Shown in pieces: positions 20,726-31,599 of a stretch of 64,000 bases of DNA. The notes under the pieces are model-generated. The model saw nothing but the letters and a program-made list of their open reading frames with translations, was not told the origin of the DNA and ran no database searches. Location: contig RPFO01000406.1 in NCBI GenBank assembly GCA_009746045.1, positions 3,560,701-3,624,700 on the forward strand. The letters are read 5' to 3'. Within the stretch, counting starts at the first letter, position 1, and the number at the start of each line of letters is the position of its first letter. Source of the stretch: Mesostigma viride. Its lineage: Eukaryota; Streptophyta; Mesostigmatophyceae; Mesostigmatales; Mesostigmataceae. Made by a program: the position numbers and the translations under genes.

Positions 20726-22179
20726 CAGTGTACAGGCATACGGCGTATAATACGCCATACGATGCTTATTATACGCCATACGCAAGATTTGCGTATGAAA
20801 ATGGGCAAAAAAATACGCACGGCGTATTTTTTGCGTATTTGTTTGCGTATGAACCGTGTTCGAAGTAGCTTCTGGCATCATCAGGACGGCACGTGGAGCC
20901 GGAACTAGACTGAGGCGACCTGTAACTCCGCGACAAATAAACGGGCATGCAGGTGCCAAGCTGGCCGTGTATGACTGTACTTTTACGTGCATTATTGCTG
21001 CGTGTCGGACTAGGGTCTAGGAGGCCAAGGACGAGGAATTTAGGTGACGAAGTTATGTTGTCTGCCAAAAAGGGCCCCCATCTGGCACCTAACATTTAAT
21101 CGTAGCACAACTGACGTCCAGGCACCATGGCTAGCGACGGTGATGGTGTGGGTCTATGGAACACGATGATGATCAATGGGGCCGACGAGATGCAGGCCGT
21201 ATTCGAGACTGTCTGGACACACATCGTGAAAGAACTGACTCTCAACAAGAAAGGGCAGCCGACAGGTAACTAAAAGCTCAGTGACGTGCACACTTTTGGA
21301 TGCAAAATTCTCGGGTTCTACCACCCGAGCAAGGCTAGCACCCGCCATATCATGGGCGCCAGTGTATGCGAAAGAGGCAAGAGTGAGCGAGTGCAAGAGG
21401 CCGCCGGAGGCATTACGTCGCAGGCTGCGGGGTATTTGGTGTGACTCGCGATGCACATAAATGCCTTATTTAGCCATGCAGGCTGCTGCTAGCCAGCCAC
21501 CGTACCACATGTGTTAATGGTTTAGGGAAGCTGGGTCAGGTTGCTGGCATGCATGGTATCCTGGACGCTAGTCACATCGTTGGCAGCCCGTATGGATTCT
21601 TGCTTCATGTAGATCAATATTGCATGGTGGCCCACCACGAGTAGGCAAGATGTCTGTTTCTGGCACAATGTCTTACGACTTTTGGCAAGTTGGCCAACTG
21701 ACCGTGTGCTGTATTTCAGTCCTAGTATATAGCAATTCCATGCTGCCAGAGGTGACGTGGTTTTAAGTTCAACATACAGTAATGGTGGCAGCAATCTCTA
21801 TACATCTGCAAGTGTCATTGCGCATGCATATCTACTTGTGTTATTATCCTTTTCAGGTGTGCACTGATTGTGCATACAACTTTGTTATGGTGTGCTTTTA
21901 ACAGACTTAATAATTAAACATGACAATGCTTGTACTTGTAAGCAGCAACGGTAATGCCAATGTCATGAGATGATGTGTCACATATAGGCATGTGGTGCAT
22001 TGCAAGAACACAAAGAAAACATGCCTGATTGGTCAGAATGTTGAGGAACCCCCTGAACCATTAAAAGAACTGCATTTCAAGAGTCACCGTACGATTTGCG
22101 TATAATACCCCGTACGAGCGTATTATGCCCAATACCCATGGGCCCCGTACGATTGCGTATTGCGTATGCCTGTACACTG
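20726..22179 (+). mobile_element. hAT-like DNA transposon, 1454 bp
   Basis: The ends are perfect 17-bp inverted repeats CAGTGTACAGGCATACG. AATGTGAA stands directly on both sides (20718-20725 and 22180-22187), and related family-4 copies have the uninterrupted empty site. An 8-bp target duplication with ends starting CAGTG is the hAT superfamily pattern. Subterminal regions are rich in GCGTAT/ATACGC motifs (20741-20850 and 22095-22165), which could be transposase binding sites. No complete transposase is visible, so it is probably non-autonomous. One exon-like frame is inside. Confidence 0.8.
21127..21265 (+). CDS. Exon-like frame inside the hAT-like element
   Basis: ATG in good context (CACCATGG) opens a frame reading MASDGDGVGLWNTMMING, then FETVWTHIVKELTLNKKG. 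It ends at an ACAG/GTAACT donor at 21266; without splicing a stop follows within two codons. The region could be the first exon of a degenerate transposase. The VW..I segment vaguely recalls a BED-finger start, but the Cys pair is missing from this exon. It could equally be a captured host exon or chance. No further exon was identified. Confidence 0.3.
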
Positions 22180-22512
22180 AATGTGAATGATAGTCAGTAC
22201 TAGTCGAGTGGTGTAGGGGACGTAGGGAGGCCTCTTTTCAGCTCCCACCCACCCACCCACCCACCCACCCACCCTCCCACCCACCCACCCACCCACCCAC
22301 CCACGCTGCCAAGAGGGGCAACTTCTTGTGTTCGAGTATGCTGGGCCCCCAGCATGGTGCTACAATAACCAACTTGATAATGATGTGCACTGAGTTTGAA
22401 GGTGTGGTATAGGCTGTCCGTATAAAGCCTAGCACACAAAAATGTAGAATAAAGGTTTCTCTTGGTGGGAAGGAACTGGAATGGACCAAGAACAAGAAAT
22501 GTATGGACCAGT

Positions 22513-23249
22513 TTCAGCAAAGAATGTTCGCCTGGCGAGGCTGAAATTCGGGCGGGGATGTTTTACCGCCTTTGTTTTTATCCTGTATGATGCATTATTG
22601 GAAAAGAAATTAAGAGTTCGGTTCAGCCAGGGGGGCATATCTATGCCATAAAAATTTCCTACAAAAACACAAGCCCTGGTCGGGGCCTTGGCTGAGCAGT
22701 TTCCAAGCCAAGGCCTTGGTAGGGTAGAGGGCCTATCGCCACAATGGCTTCAATGCCGGGAAATCCCAGCCTCGGGGGTGGGGCTGGTGATGGGTCGTGG
22801 GCTGGTGAGAGACGGTCCGGCCCGGGTGTACTGTAAGGCCTAATGAGCAGCCGCTGGAAACCGCCCCCATAACGGGGGGAACGACATGGGTGCCGCCCTG
22901 CGTCTGCCGGGAAACCGTAGCGGCCACACGGGGGCGGCAGTACAGCCGCGGCAGCGTGCGGGAGGGGGGCCATGGGCGGAAAGAAACTCGGCACGAAGGT
23001 TGGCAACAGCCTTTGTGGCCATGTAGGAGGTGTGTGGGCAACACCTTGTGTGCGAGTATGCTGGGCCCCCAGCCTGGTGCTACAATAACCAACTTGATAA
23101 TGATGTGCACTGAGTTTGAAGGTCTGGTATATAGGCTGTCCGTATAAAGCCTAGCACACAAAATTGTAAAATAAATGTTTCTCTTGGTGGGAAGGAACTC
23201 CAATGGACCAAAAACAAGAAATGTATTTGTTGAGCTTCGCTCATTTAAA
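22513..23249 (+). repeat. Near-identical duplicate of 19110-19848
   Basis: About 735 bases, from CAGCAAAGAATGTTCGCCTG to the start of the next A block, are almost base-for-base the same as 19110-19848. The block includes part of the family-4 internal region and all of B1. The near identity shows recent duplication or gene conversion. It gives a second B1-A2-B2 terminus but only a truncated internal region. Confidence 0.8.
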
Positions 23250-24158
23250 ATGATAAATTACGAAGGTGAGATGGGCATGCAACATAATAAGGAAACCCCC
23301 GAAAAGAAGAAGAACCCTGAAGAAATAGTAATCTGACACGGACATCCAAGGATCACGCCAGCTGCACAAGGTACAAACAACTAACTACATCAAAAAACTA
23401 CCACGCGCAGCCACATCGCTGCCGGCCCACCATGCAGGCCTGGGAGGGATCTAGACCGCATGGGTCGCGACAAAGTCGGCCCGGGTGCAGCGGAATAACA
23501 CATCAGCCACGGTGCGAGTGAGGGCGAGTGACAGGCGCTGCTGCCAATATGAGGACCACATGCGGGCAGACCACGGGGCAAGCTGACCCTCGAGGTCGAG
23601 GCGTCATTTTATATATGACGTGTGGACGGGCTCAAAGGAGACCGACCTGCCGTAGGTAGCGTAAGACTAGCGCTTGTCACGAGGGTACTGCACTGGCCGG
23701 CCCTTTTTTGTGCCGAGGCTGAGTGTGGTTCCGGAGTGCAGGCCTAGGTAGCTTCTAGCGTACGTCACTAGACCTTGTTACCTGCGCCAGCCGCCAGGCG
23801 TGGCGCAACTGTGATGGGCAATCAGTACACCTTGTACCTGCGCCAGCCGGCAGGCCTGCGTGGCGCAATGTGAATGATAGTCAGTACTTAGTAGAGTGGT
23901 GTAGGGGACGTAGGGAGGCCTCTTTTCAGCTCCCACCCACCCACCCACGCTGCTAAGAGGGGCAACACCTTGTGTTCGAGTATGCTGGGCCCCCAGCATG
24001 GTGCTACAATAACCAACTTGACAATGATGTGCACTGTCAGAGTTTGAAGGTGCGGTATAGGCTGTCCGTATAAAGCCTGCTATGTAGCACACAAAAATGT
24101 AAAATAAATGTTTTTCTTGGTGGGAAGGAACTCGAATGGACCAAGAACAAAAAATGTA
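23225..24158 (+). repeat. Family-4 A2-spacer-B2, element 2, split by a fragment
   Basis: A2 is 23225-23246 plus 23604-23931, the spacer (CCCACCCACCCAC) is 23932-23958, and B2 is 23960-24158. B1 precedes at 23036-23224. The gap in A2 is filled by a 357-bp non-LTR fragment. Confidence 0.7.
23247..23603 (-). mobile_element. 5'-truncated non-LTR element fragment with TCATTT duplication
   Basis: TCATTT stands at 23241-23246 and again at 23604-23609, and the family-4 A repeat is continuous across it elsewhere. The insert contains the last coding part seen at 44250-44350 and 25000-25200 (Tyr-Trp..ALTR...AD motif on the minus strand). The element 3' side, with GATAAATTACGAAGGTGAGA, is at the left. 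That short motif also occurs in the subtelomeric modules (41068, 46321, 63056). A short target duplication with 5' truncation fits target-primed reverse transcription. Confidence 0.65.
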
Positions 24159-24990
24159 TTGTTGCGTAGACTTACGGATAGGCCACTGAGGCTGATCGAC
24201 GACTTTTTTTCCTACCGCCTCAGCATGATACCTAAACCGATGCAACCTGCAGGTTGCAAGAAAAGTAGAAAACGCTCCTACGAAATAGCAGCTGCTATTA
24301 AAATGCATCCATCGTGAGTTTACATATGCTTTGCTTACACAGTATCCACTAGCGCTGCGATGGCTATCGCCACCTCGGTGGCTGCACCAAATAATTATGT
24401 TGTCGCGCGTTGGCAAGCCAGGCATGGACGGGCCGGAAGGTCTTAGCATACAGTCACCGAACGTTCCAAAGGTGAGACACGGCCAAGTGCGGCCTACATT
24501 TCAGTCAGTCAAAATCAGTTTCAGTCAGTGCACGAAAATCTCAAGTACGATTCGGTGGGCCTGGATGGGCTTTTTTAATACTTACAACTATGTACGAACA
24601 GTACAGGCGCGGCGAATAGAGGTTGACACGGCGAACCTGTGGCCAAGGCACATGACGCGTGAGGACTTGGTGCAGCTTGGCGCACGCCATCTGGACGACT
24701 GACGCGCAGCCTAAATTTACGCGTCAGCCCGCTGACGCGCGGGGTAAAATTCCCATCGCGTACATAAGAGCTGGATCGAGCGTCATCCCGCTGACGCATG
24801 CGTCACGTTTCTAATAACACTGCCCTGACCCCTTGTACTTTGACCGGCCAGAACACCTCTATAACTTAGTCAGAAGTATGCAAACCCTAGTGTCATGCTG
24901 TGCAGAAAAATATAAACTTTAGAAATAGGTTTGGGCTCTAAGGTTAAGAAACCTAAAAAGAAAATTATCTGACACAGGCATGCAAGAATC
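24159..24990. other. Intronic sequence with GCGTCAGC palindromes
   Basis: No gene is recognised. GCGTCAGC/GCTGACGC palindromes lie at 24721-24738 and, imperfectly, at 24781-24800. Confidence 0.35.
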
Positions 24991-24999
24991 ATGCCAGCT

Positions 25000-25500
25000 G
25001 CACAAAAGTACGACACGCAGCAACATAGCTTCCGGCCCAGTGCCAGGCCTAGGAAGGCTCTATCTAGACAGCATGGGTCGCGACAAAGTTGGCCCGGGGG
25101 CGGCGGAAAAAAACATCAGCCACGATGCGAGTGGGGGCGAGGGACAGGCGCTGCCGCGCCAATACGAGGACCACGTCCGGGCAGACTACGGGGCGGTCTG
25201 ACCATCAAGGTCAAGGTGGTCTTCACGATGCTGGCAGCACTCGTGGAAAAACTTCGCCGTCCTGGGGCCCATGGCCCCAAACTTCTCAAGGACAAAGGGG
25301 ATGACGCTGTCACTGGGGCCCCACAAATGTTGCCGTAGGATGCAAACTTGTCGCGCTCAGCCACAGTGGCAGCAGCGCCGGCATCCACCGCCGCCCAGAG
25401 GATGTGGCAACCGGAGAGCGGCCAAGCCACCGAGAGATCGATGAGCAGGTGGCAAACCTGCCCATCGTACATAGTCGAGCACGGTAAATTGGCGTACAGT
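25000..25500 (-). pseudogene. Non-LTR element C-terminal (PD..DV-type) remnant
   Basis: The minus frame 25472-25116 includes DGQVCHLLIDLSVAWPLSG, then AERDKFASYGNICGAP and SLGPWAPGRRSFSTSAA. These match RHLLIDVSVARPLALSH, AERAKLLAYGDVGHHR and FGAMGPLTSAFFKECCR of the better copy at 44218-44680. The preceding RPD part is absent or degraded. It is a decayed copy with frameshifts, inside intron b-c. See the 44218 entry for the functional interpretation. Confidence 0.55.
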
Positions 25501-25524
25501 AGTATATGGGGATCGGATCCCCAA

Positions 25525-25760
25525 CAAGTGATATTAGCCTAGGTCGAGGGCACGTGGCATGGCGAATATTTTCCGCGCGAAAAAATTCACGTTACCGGGC
25601 TGTACCTTGACAAGTGGGTGCACGGTGCGCGCACCCCTTTCGGAAGTGGCCATGGCGACTGCGTTTAGGCAAAACTATCATAATAGGGCGATTGAAATGG
25701 CTAAAAAATGCTTGAATGATAAAAACGATGAGCTCATGATGATGGCTTGTGGCAGTTTTG
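25525..25760 (+). repeat. Dispersed repeat, second copy
   Basis: It matches 12600-12850, starting GTGATATTAGCCTAG and including GGTGCACGGTGCGCGCACCC and AAACGATGA. It ends about 190 bases before exon c of the membrane-protein gene. Confidence 0.6.
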
Positions 25761-25949
25761 GGATGCCACCAGTCCCCATAATTTGTTGTATTGCCAATAA
25801 AGTGAACAGAAACCCGGTAGCTCGAGGTAACGCACAATTAACCCGGCCATGCAAGTAGCAGGTCAAGGACCTGAATGCTGGCCTTGGTTGTGTTTCCTGA
25901 CCCCCTTTTCTTTTCGTTACCCCTTGCCGATATGCTCCCCCATATGCAG

Positions 25950-26459
25950 GTCCACCCAGCATGGATGCGCTTCCTTGAGCGCACATGGTCTGCCCTGTTT
26001 GGCGCACCTATCGGTGGCTCTTGGCGCGACACGGTCCCCGGCAGCCGATTTGTCGCCCGATATGGGTCGATATTTGAGGACTTCAAAGGGCTGCAGGGCA
26101 GCACGGAGCAGGAGCACCGCACGAGTGATGAAGCTGGCAGCTGGCGTGCCCGTCGGTCAGGCTGGAGTAAACGCATGGGCAGGCATCTGCAAACATCGTA
26201 TAAAGCAGTGGAACTGTCCAAGAGTATCTTTCTCGGCGTCGTTCTGGGCATATACGGTCCTGCAGGTTCCAACAATAAAGAGCACAAGGGTGGTGCCTGG
26301 GTCCAAGTTGCTGCAGGGCTCTCCCTAGTGGCTGCTCACCTGGCCATCCTCGCATGGAACAAACCCTACATCAGCCGCTTGAGCCAGGCAGCTGAGACTC
26401 TCTCAGTCACCTGCGAACTGCAGCTTTTCGTCATTCTACTCCTACTACTGGCGGGATGG
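25950..26459 (+). CDS. Polytopic membrane protein, exon c
   Basis: The exon is preceded by CATATGCAG (AG at 25948-25949) and followed by GTAAGT (26460), both in phase 0. Its 170 codons start VHPAWMRFLERTWSALFG. They include GGSWRDT, RYGSIFEDFKG, YKAVELSKSIFLGVVLGIYG, WVQVAAGLSLVAAHLAILAW, NKPYISRLSQAAETLSVTC and LQLFVILLLLLAGW. The motif series W.D...RYG.(L/I)FE...YK.VEL..........Q......A........PY is, to my knowledge, the conserved C-terminal core of TRP-like membrane proteins. Three membrane helices are predicted by eye. It fits directly behind exon b (phase 0 to phase 0). The sequence shows no internal stop or frameshift, in contrast with its surroundings, which argues for a working gene. 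Confidence 0.75.
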
Positions 26460-27429
26460 GTAAGTGTTTGAGTTGAATAGTCAGAGCTATAGTATATACA
26501 TATAAGCGACGGGGGTCAATGTGCTTCGGGGTGCATGTTGTCCAGCGGGTAATTTTTACCAGCTTGTTGCTGCGTGTTATCGCTTCAAACGGTCTCTGGA
26601 TGCACCGTGATTGGTCATGTAGTGGTCTAAGAAAGTTTCTTGCCTCATGGTCATTTTGTCTTTGCTGGTTTTGCTCTGCTCTCTTTCTTATATCAGTTTC
26701 CCCATAATAGTAGTATATAGATATTTATTGTGAATATAGAGCACTACATCGCGCCATGCGTGGGTGGCTGTTCAAGAAAATATGTGTGGAGGTTCATGAT
26801 GGAACACGTTTGAGACGTAACTGATAATTGCATTTAGTAATACTAGTCGCAATCAATTTAGCCAGGACCACATGCCACCGTTCCTGTCCACCAACCACAT
26901 CATGTGGACACCGTGGTGTTTACATACACACAGTGGTGGTTTCCACATAATGTGTACATCCTGGCAAGGATAGACCAACGTAGATTGCAGATCTTCCTCT
27001 TGTGCACAAAGGTGCACGAATTGTGAGAGCTCGATAGGCTGGCATGGAGATTGCGTAGCTTATCTGAATGACAGCGAGCACTGAGAATGCGTTACGCTAG
27101 CCAGATTCCATCAACACTCTCTAGTCGAGTAGTATGCCTGAATAGTACGCTAGCTTTAGGTCGTAGGACCCTGAACCTACAAATCATGACATAATGTGCC
27201 GGTTCTCGTAGCTTCGGCACTCTGCATTAGTCATTCCGTGACCAACAATGAGCCGTAAAATGACACGTGCTTGCTGCCCCGAACACTGAATAATACTCTG
27301 CCGATATTAATTATGGCCAGAATACAGCAGGCAGGTGCGATTACATAATAGGGAGGCAACCCTAACACCTCCGTTTACAATAGATTGCCTATATAAAATA
27401 TATAAAATATAGTAACGGCAGGCAGTTGG
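26460..27429 (+). other. Start of the 8.2-kb intron c-d
   Basis: No gene is seen. An imperfect inverted structure around 26861-26965 (GCCAGGA ... TCCTGGC, with CCACATCATGTGG inside) may be a small foldback element. Two stretches rich in TATATA occur near 26490 and 26715. Confidence 0.35.
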
Positions 27430-28090
27430 GCACACAGGGTGAAATTTACCTCTGTCAGTGGCCAGCAGAACCAGCACTGGTTCCTCTATCTCCATACCGC
27501 TGTCGATTTTTCGGGTGGTGTGTGCCTTGGTTCGTTCGGTCTTTTTCCCACTCTACGGTCAAGTGTGAGGACGCGGATGGGGCCGCTCTCTATGCGCCCA
27601 ACCACCGACCCGACACTACCGCGCTCGACTAGGATGGGCAGGGTTGCCACCCAGTGCTTATCGATCAATGTCTCCGTGGCTTGGCGGCTCTCCGGCAGTC
27701 ACATCCTCCAGGCGGCTGTGGGTGTCGGCGTTGCTGCCGCAGCGTCCGAGCGCGACACGTTTGCCCCCTACTGCAATGTGGAGCCGGGCCACCGGAGCGC
27801 GGGTTCATCCCCTTTGTCCTTGAGGAGTTCGGGGCTCTGGGCCCCAAGATACTGTATCAGAGTTTTTCCACGAGTGCTGCTAGCGGCAGGGGCGTCACTG
27901 TAGACGGACTCAACCTCACTTAGGGCCAGACTGCCCCGTGGAATGCCTGGTTAAGCAGTCCTCGTATTGGCGGCAGTGCCTGCTCTTTGCCCTCACTCGC
28001 ACTGACGTGGCTGATTTGTTATTCCGCCGCGTCTGGAGGGCGCGCCGACTTTGTCGCGACCCATGCGGTGTAGATCGATCTTCCGCGGCC
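27430..28090 (+). pseudogene. Non-LTR element C-terminal remnant, plus strand
   Basis: Frames 27439-27903 and 27938-28174 align in order with the 44218-44907 copy. YLHTAVDF is followed by RTRMGPLSMRPTTDPTLP (for EDADGAAFYSPNHRPDIV, frameshifted), SINVSVAWRLSGSHI, ASERDTFAPYCNV, LRSSGLWAP, and SYWRQCLLFALTRTDVADLL. Several frameshifts make it non-functional. It lies in intron c-d and ends about 50 bases before the copia LTR at 28139. Confidence 0.55.
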
Positions 28091-28138
28091 TGGTGGGCCG
28101 GCAGCGGTGTTGCTACATGTAGTTGTACGCTAGTGTTG

Positions 28139-28908
28139 TGTTACAGTAGGGATACTATGCCCACCTACATGTAGCCACAACGTATCCCAGCCTGTTTTCT
28201 TTCATGTCCTGAAGATTTATTTTGTATGGACTGGGAATTCGATAGCTTTGATAGTAATAAGCTAGATGGATTGGGCTCAATGATCAATATTCATGTGCCG
28301 TAGTCCTATACTTGAACATGGATTACTTGTACCCTGAGTTTGCCTAGTGGCAACACGTATATGCTTGACAAGTGGTACACTTGTTTGATTCACAAGTGGC
28401 TATGGCCTAGTGGACAAGTGGTTGGTCCATGAGCTGACAAGTGTTGGAAGCTCATGATGACAAGTGGGTAGACTCATTGCGTGACTACCCTCCAGGGAGA
28501 AGAGATGTGTCACTCTATTAATCATGTTATGTGGCTCAATATTACGTAGATACTTGGCATCTGGCTACTATGCCAGCTCACTGGATCGTGTCTAGAATGC
28601 TCTAAGAATTTATTCATTCATTGATTTATTTACGCGTAACATCCATGGTCACGTGAGCATTAGTTCTCAAGGAAATGAATACATACATGGGATGTCCGGG
28701 TGGATGGATGTTCTAAGAATATGTATGCTACTAGGAATACTCCTGGAATATACTGAGAATATGCTAGGAACATGCTAGGATGTTTGTACAAGGTTCCATG
28801 ATGATGTCACTGCTGATGTCATCCTTCATGGCCTAAAAGGTATACAAGGAAACTGCCCCCTAAGGGAAGGTACCTCCATTCAACTTCCTATCAAGCTCTT
28901 CTCCAAAT
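28139..28908 (+). repeat. Copia-like LTR, 5' part (copy 2)
   Basis: It starts TGTTACAGTAGGGATACTAT and aligns with 3671-4560 (CAGCCTG, GGACTGGGAATTCGATA, GATTGGGCTCAATGA, GGTACCTCCATTCAAC). It is interrupted at 28908 by the family-2 element and a foldback, and resumes at 31271. Confidence 0.65.
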
Positions 28909-30986
28909 AATTGGATTTCTTCGAAAATAGTTTAGTGTAGTGGTACGAGAGAGACCGCCGCGGGCGGCTGGGACAGCCGCCGGTTTTATGTCCCGCCGGC
29001 CGCGCATGTTTCAGGCGCCTGACAATTAAGTCATAAATTAAACCTGGGAAATTGTGGGCCGGCTGCCCTTGGTCAGGCCGCGCGCCACTAGTTCTTAGTT
29101 AGGCAGCTAGTACGAAATCATTGTACGTCATTGCTGAAAAACCGGCGTCACATGCTAGTGACGTGACGGTCGCCACTTGTCAGTGGCCACATTTTGTGAC
29201 GAAAGCACTTTGCGTGGCAAGTCCTATTGGGCTTTGAAGTAGGAGTAGGAATAGTTTAAAGCTTGTGTAATTCGTAGGGAGTTTGTGACGCAAGTCTGAC
29301 GTTGCACGGAAAGTGAATGACGGTTGTCGACGGCGGTCCTGCTTGGCCGAAGGGGAATATAGCCAAATGCAGTTTGTCGTCTACATAGGTAGTTTCTTTC
29401 ACAATTTGGCTGCGCCGAGACCCAGTGCCGGCAGCAAAAAATGGCGGAACAAGAAATTCCCCAGCCTCACACCTGTTCATGGTGCGGGGCTAGCTCCGAA
29501 CAATTTTATTGTGGCAGAGCTCTGCCAAATTACCCACGCTTTTCTGGAGCGGTTGGCAGGCTGCCAAATTTCCTGGACCTTTGTTACCGGCCCGGGTGGT
29601 CGGGTTTTTCCGGTTCGGTTTTTTATATGTCATGTATTATTAAGAAAAACCGGCGGTTTAGTCTAAGTCATCCTTGCTGAGCTGTGCACAACGAGCCAGC
29701 AAATGCCACCATCGTTAAAGCGACGCAGCGAGCCAACTGGCTGCATGTGGCGGACCATCGTACATGGGGATGCTTGCACCCCGGATCGGTCGTTCCGTCA
29801 CAGGCCGGCCTGCTTTTTGCAGGCTCGTACCTGGGGATGCTTACACCCTGGGTTGCGCTCAGTGGTAGAAGGCCACTGAGGCGTCCATCTTAAAAATAAA
29901 TTCCCAACGATTGTCACCGGGCGTAGTTGGGGGGTCTCGCCAGGCGCTGTAGCAGGCGCCCAACTTGTCTTCTCAATGCGCCCAGTCCTGCCGGTTCTGC
30001 GCCAACCTGTGGCCGCGACGGTAATCGCCCTGCGAGAGAGGGCAATTCAACGGCGCCGCCCAGCCATGCATGAAAAGGTGGCCCTTGCGAGGGTTAATAT
30101 ACTGGAGGCGTAGACACAGTCGCCGCATTTTGGCGTTGCGACAGGTTGCGCTCGAGGTCAGATGAAGCGAGGAGCGTCGGCGCTTTAAGTCAAGCTTCAA
30201 GTCGCAAGGGTAGAGGTGATGGGGCATGCGCTACGTGCTGAATTGTTTTTTTATTCGGTTCCACCTTGCCATTAATTCATGATGGCCCAGTCCACTCATT
30301 GTTCAAATAAAGACTGGTGATTCTTTGGCAGTGAACTGGTGTAATTGGATTTCTTCGAAAATAGTTTAGTGTAGTGGTATGAGAGAGACCGCCGCAGGCG
30401 GCTGGGACAGCAGCCGGTTTTATGTCCCGCCGGCCGCGCGGGTTTCAGGCGTCAGACAATTAAGTCATAAATTAAACCTGGGATATTGTGGGCCGGCTGC
30501 CCTTGGTCAGGCCGAGCGCCACTAGACCTTAGGCAGCTAGTACGAAATCATTGTAGGTCATTGCTGAAAAACCGGCGTCACATGCTAGTGACGTGACGGT
30601 CGCCACTTGTCATTGGCCACATTTTGTGATGAAAGCACTTTGCGTGGCAAGTCCTATTGGGCTTTGAAAGTAGGAGTAGGAATAGTTCAAAGTTTGTATA
30701 AGTCGTAGGGAGTTTGTGACGCGCAAGTCTGACATTGCACGGAAATTGAATGACGGTTGTCGATGGCTGTCCTGATTGGGCAAAGGAGAATATAGCCAAA
30801 CGCAGTTTGTCGTCTTGGTAGTTTCTTTCACCCGCCCACCCACCCCTTTGTTCGCTGGCGCTGGGGGCATGCGCTACGTGCTGAATTGTTTTCTTCTTCG
30901 GTTCCACCTTGCCATTCATCCATGATGGCCCAGTCCACTCATTGTTCTAATTAAAGACTGGTGATTCTTGGGAGTGAACGGGTGTA
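28909..30986 (+). mobile_element. Family-2 non-autonomous element with split direct repeats
   Basis: A1 is 28909-29402 (starts AATTGGATTTCTTCG, ends TAGTTTCTTTCAC). The internal region is 29403-30224 (822 bp). B1 is 30225-30342 (starts CATGCGCTACGTGCTGAATT), A2 is 30343-30831, a spacer CCGCCCACCCACCCCTTTG plus a G-rich end is 30832-30867, and B2 is 30868-30986. A and B copies are about 90% or more alike by eye. The internal part has one short ATG frame (29441-29680, MAEQEIPQPHTCSWCG, with five scattered Cys) but no enzyme. It shares the motif CGTACCTGGGGATGCTT with the family-3 internal region. It sits inside a copia LTR. Confidence 0.75.
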
Positions 30987-31265
30987 ATATATATTAAAAA
31001 TATAATTACTTACAGCAGAGTGTTCAAAATCACTCTTGAAACCAAAGCAAACGCCCAGCTATAAACCTATATACAGAGCCATGTCAAAGCTCTATACTAC
31101 GATAAGACCAATGGAAACTCCTAACGGGAGGAACCTAATAGCCCTGCTGCACCGCAAAATCAGCCCGCGTACTACAGCTGTAATATATATAGTTGTATAT
31201 AGCTGGGCGTTTGCTTTGGTTTGAGTGATTTCACTCTGCTGTAAGTAATCATATTTTTAATATAT
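30987..31265. mobile_element. Foldback made from two non-LTR 3' ends
   Basis: Left arm about 30987-31060 and right arm about 31196-31263 are inverted copies (TTACTTACAGCAGAGTG, then AAACCAAAGCAAACGCCCAG). The same arm sequence forms the 3' end of the non-LTR insert at 44071-44250. The structure could fold into a hairpin of about 70 bp with a 135-base loop. Confidence 0.6.
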
Positions 31266-31270
31266 AGTTG

Positions 31271-31416
31271 TAATAAAGACAATTATTCTACAACGTGAAA
31301 GGTCTTCAACTTTCTTTGAGCATGCACCTGCAAGGTGTGCGGGTAGCAAAGCCAAGCACAAGCCATTGTGTAAAACCCTTTAGTCGTCTCCTCTGCAATC
31401 CAAACATGGTATCGGA
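31271..31416 (+). repeat. Copia LTR 3' end and primer-binding site
   Basis: The LTR end (CTGCAAGGTG, AGCAAAGCCAAGCACAAG, CATTGTGTAAA) aligns with 4648-4700. It stops at ACA (31404), followed by TGGTATCGGAGG, which matches plant-type initiator tRNA-Met primer sites at most positions. The internal region of the element would start here. Confidence 0.6.
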
Positions 31417-31599
31417 GGTTCGTTATCGAGGAACAAGAAGACGGCTGTGATCCTGGAGACATCCAGATCCATTGGAACTGAAGACATCATGGCATAGGTG
31501 CTGAAGCTAAGGTCAATTGGAGTGCCTTCCTACATAACAGAGAAACAAGTTTATTACAATCAAGTCTGTGCAGGCTGGACCATTTGAGCCTCATGCAGT

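Larger units (their letters stand above)
20431..22502 (+). repeat. Family-4 A-spacer-B copy split by a DNA transposon
   Basis: A runs 20431-20725 and resumes at 22188-22243. The spacer (CCCA)n is 22244-22315, and B is 22316-22502. The break falls in GCAATGTGAATGATAG and is explained by the hAT-like element at 20726-22179 with duplication of AATGTGAA. Confidence 0.75.
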
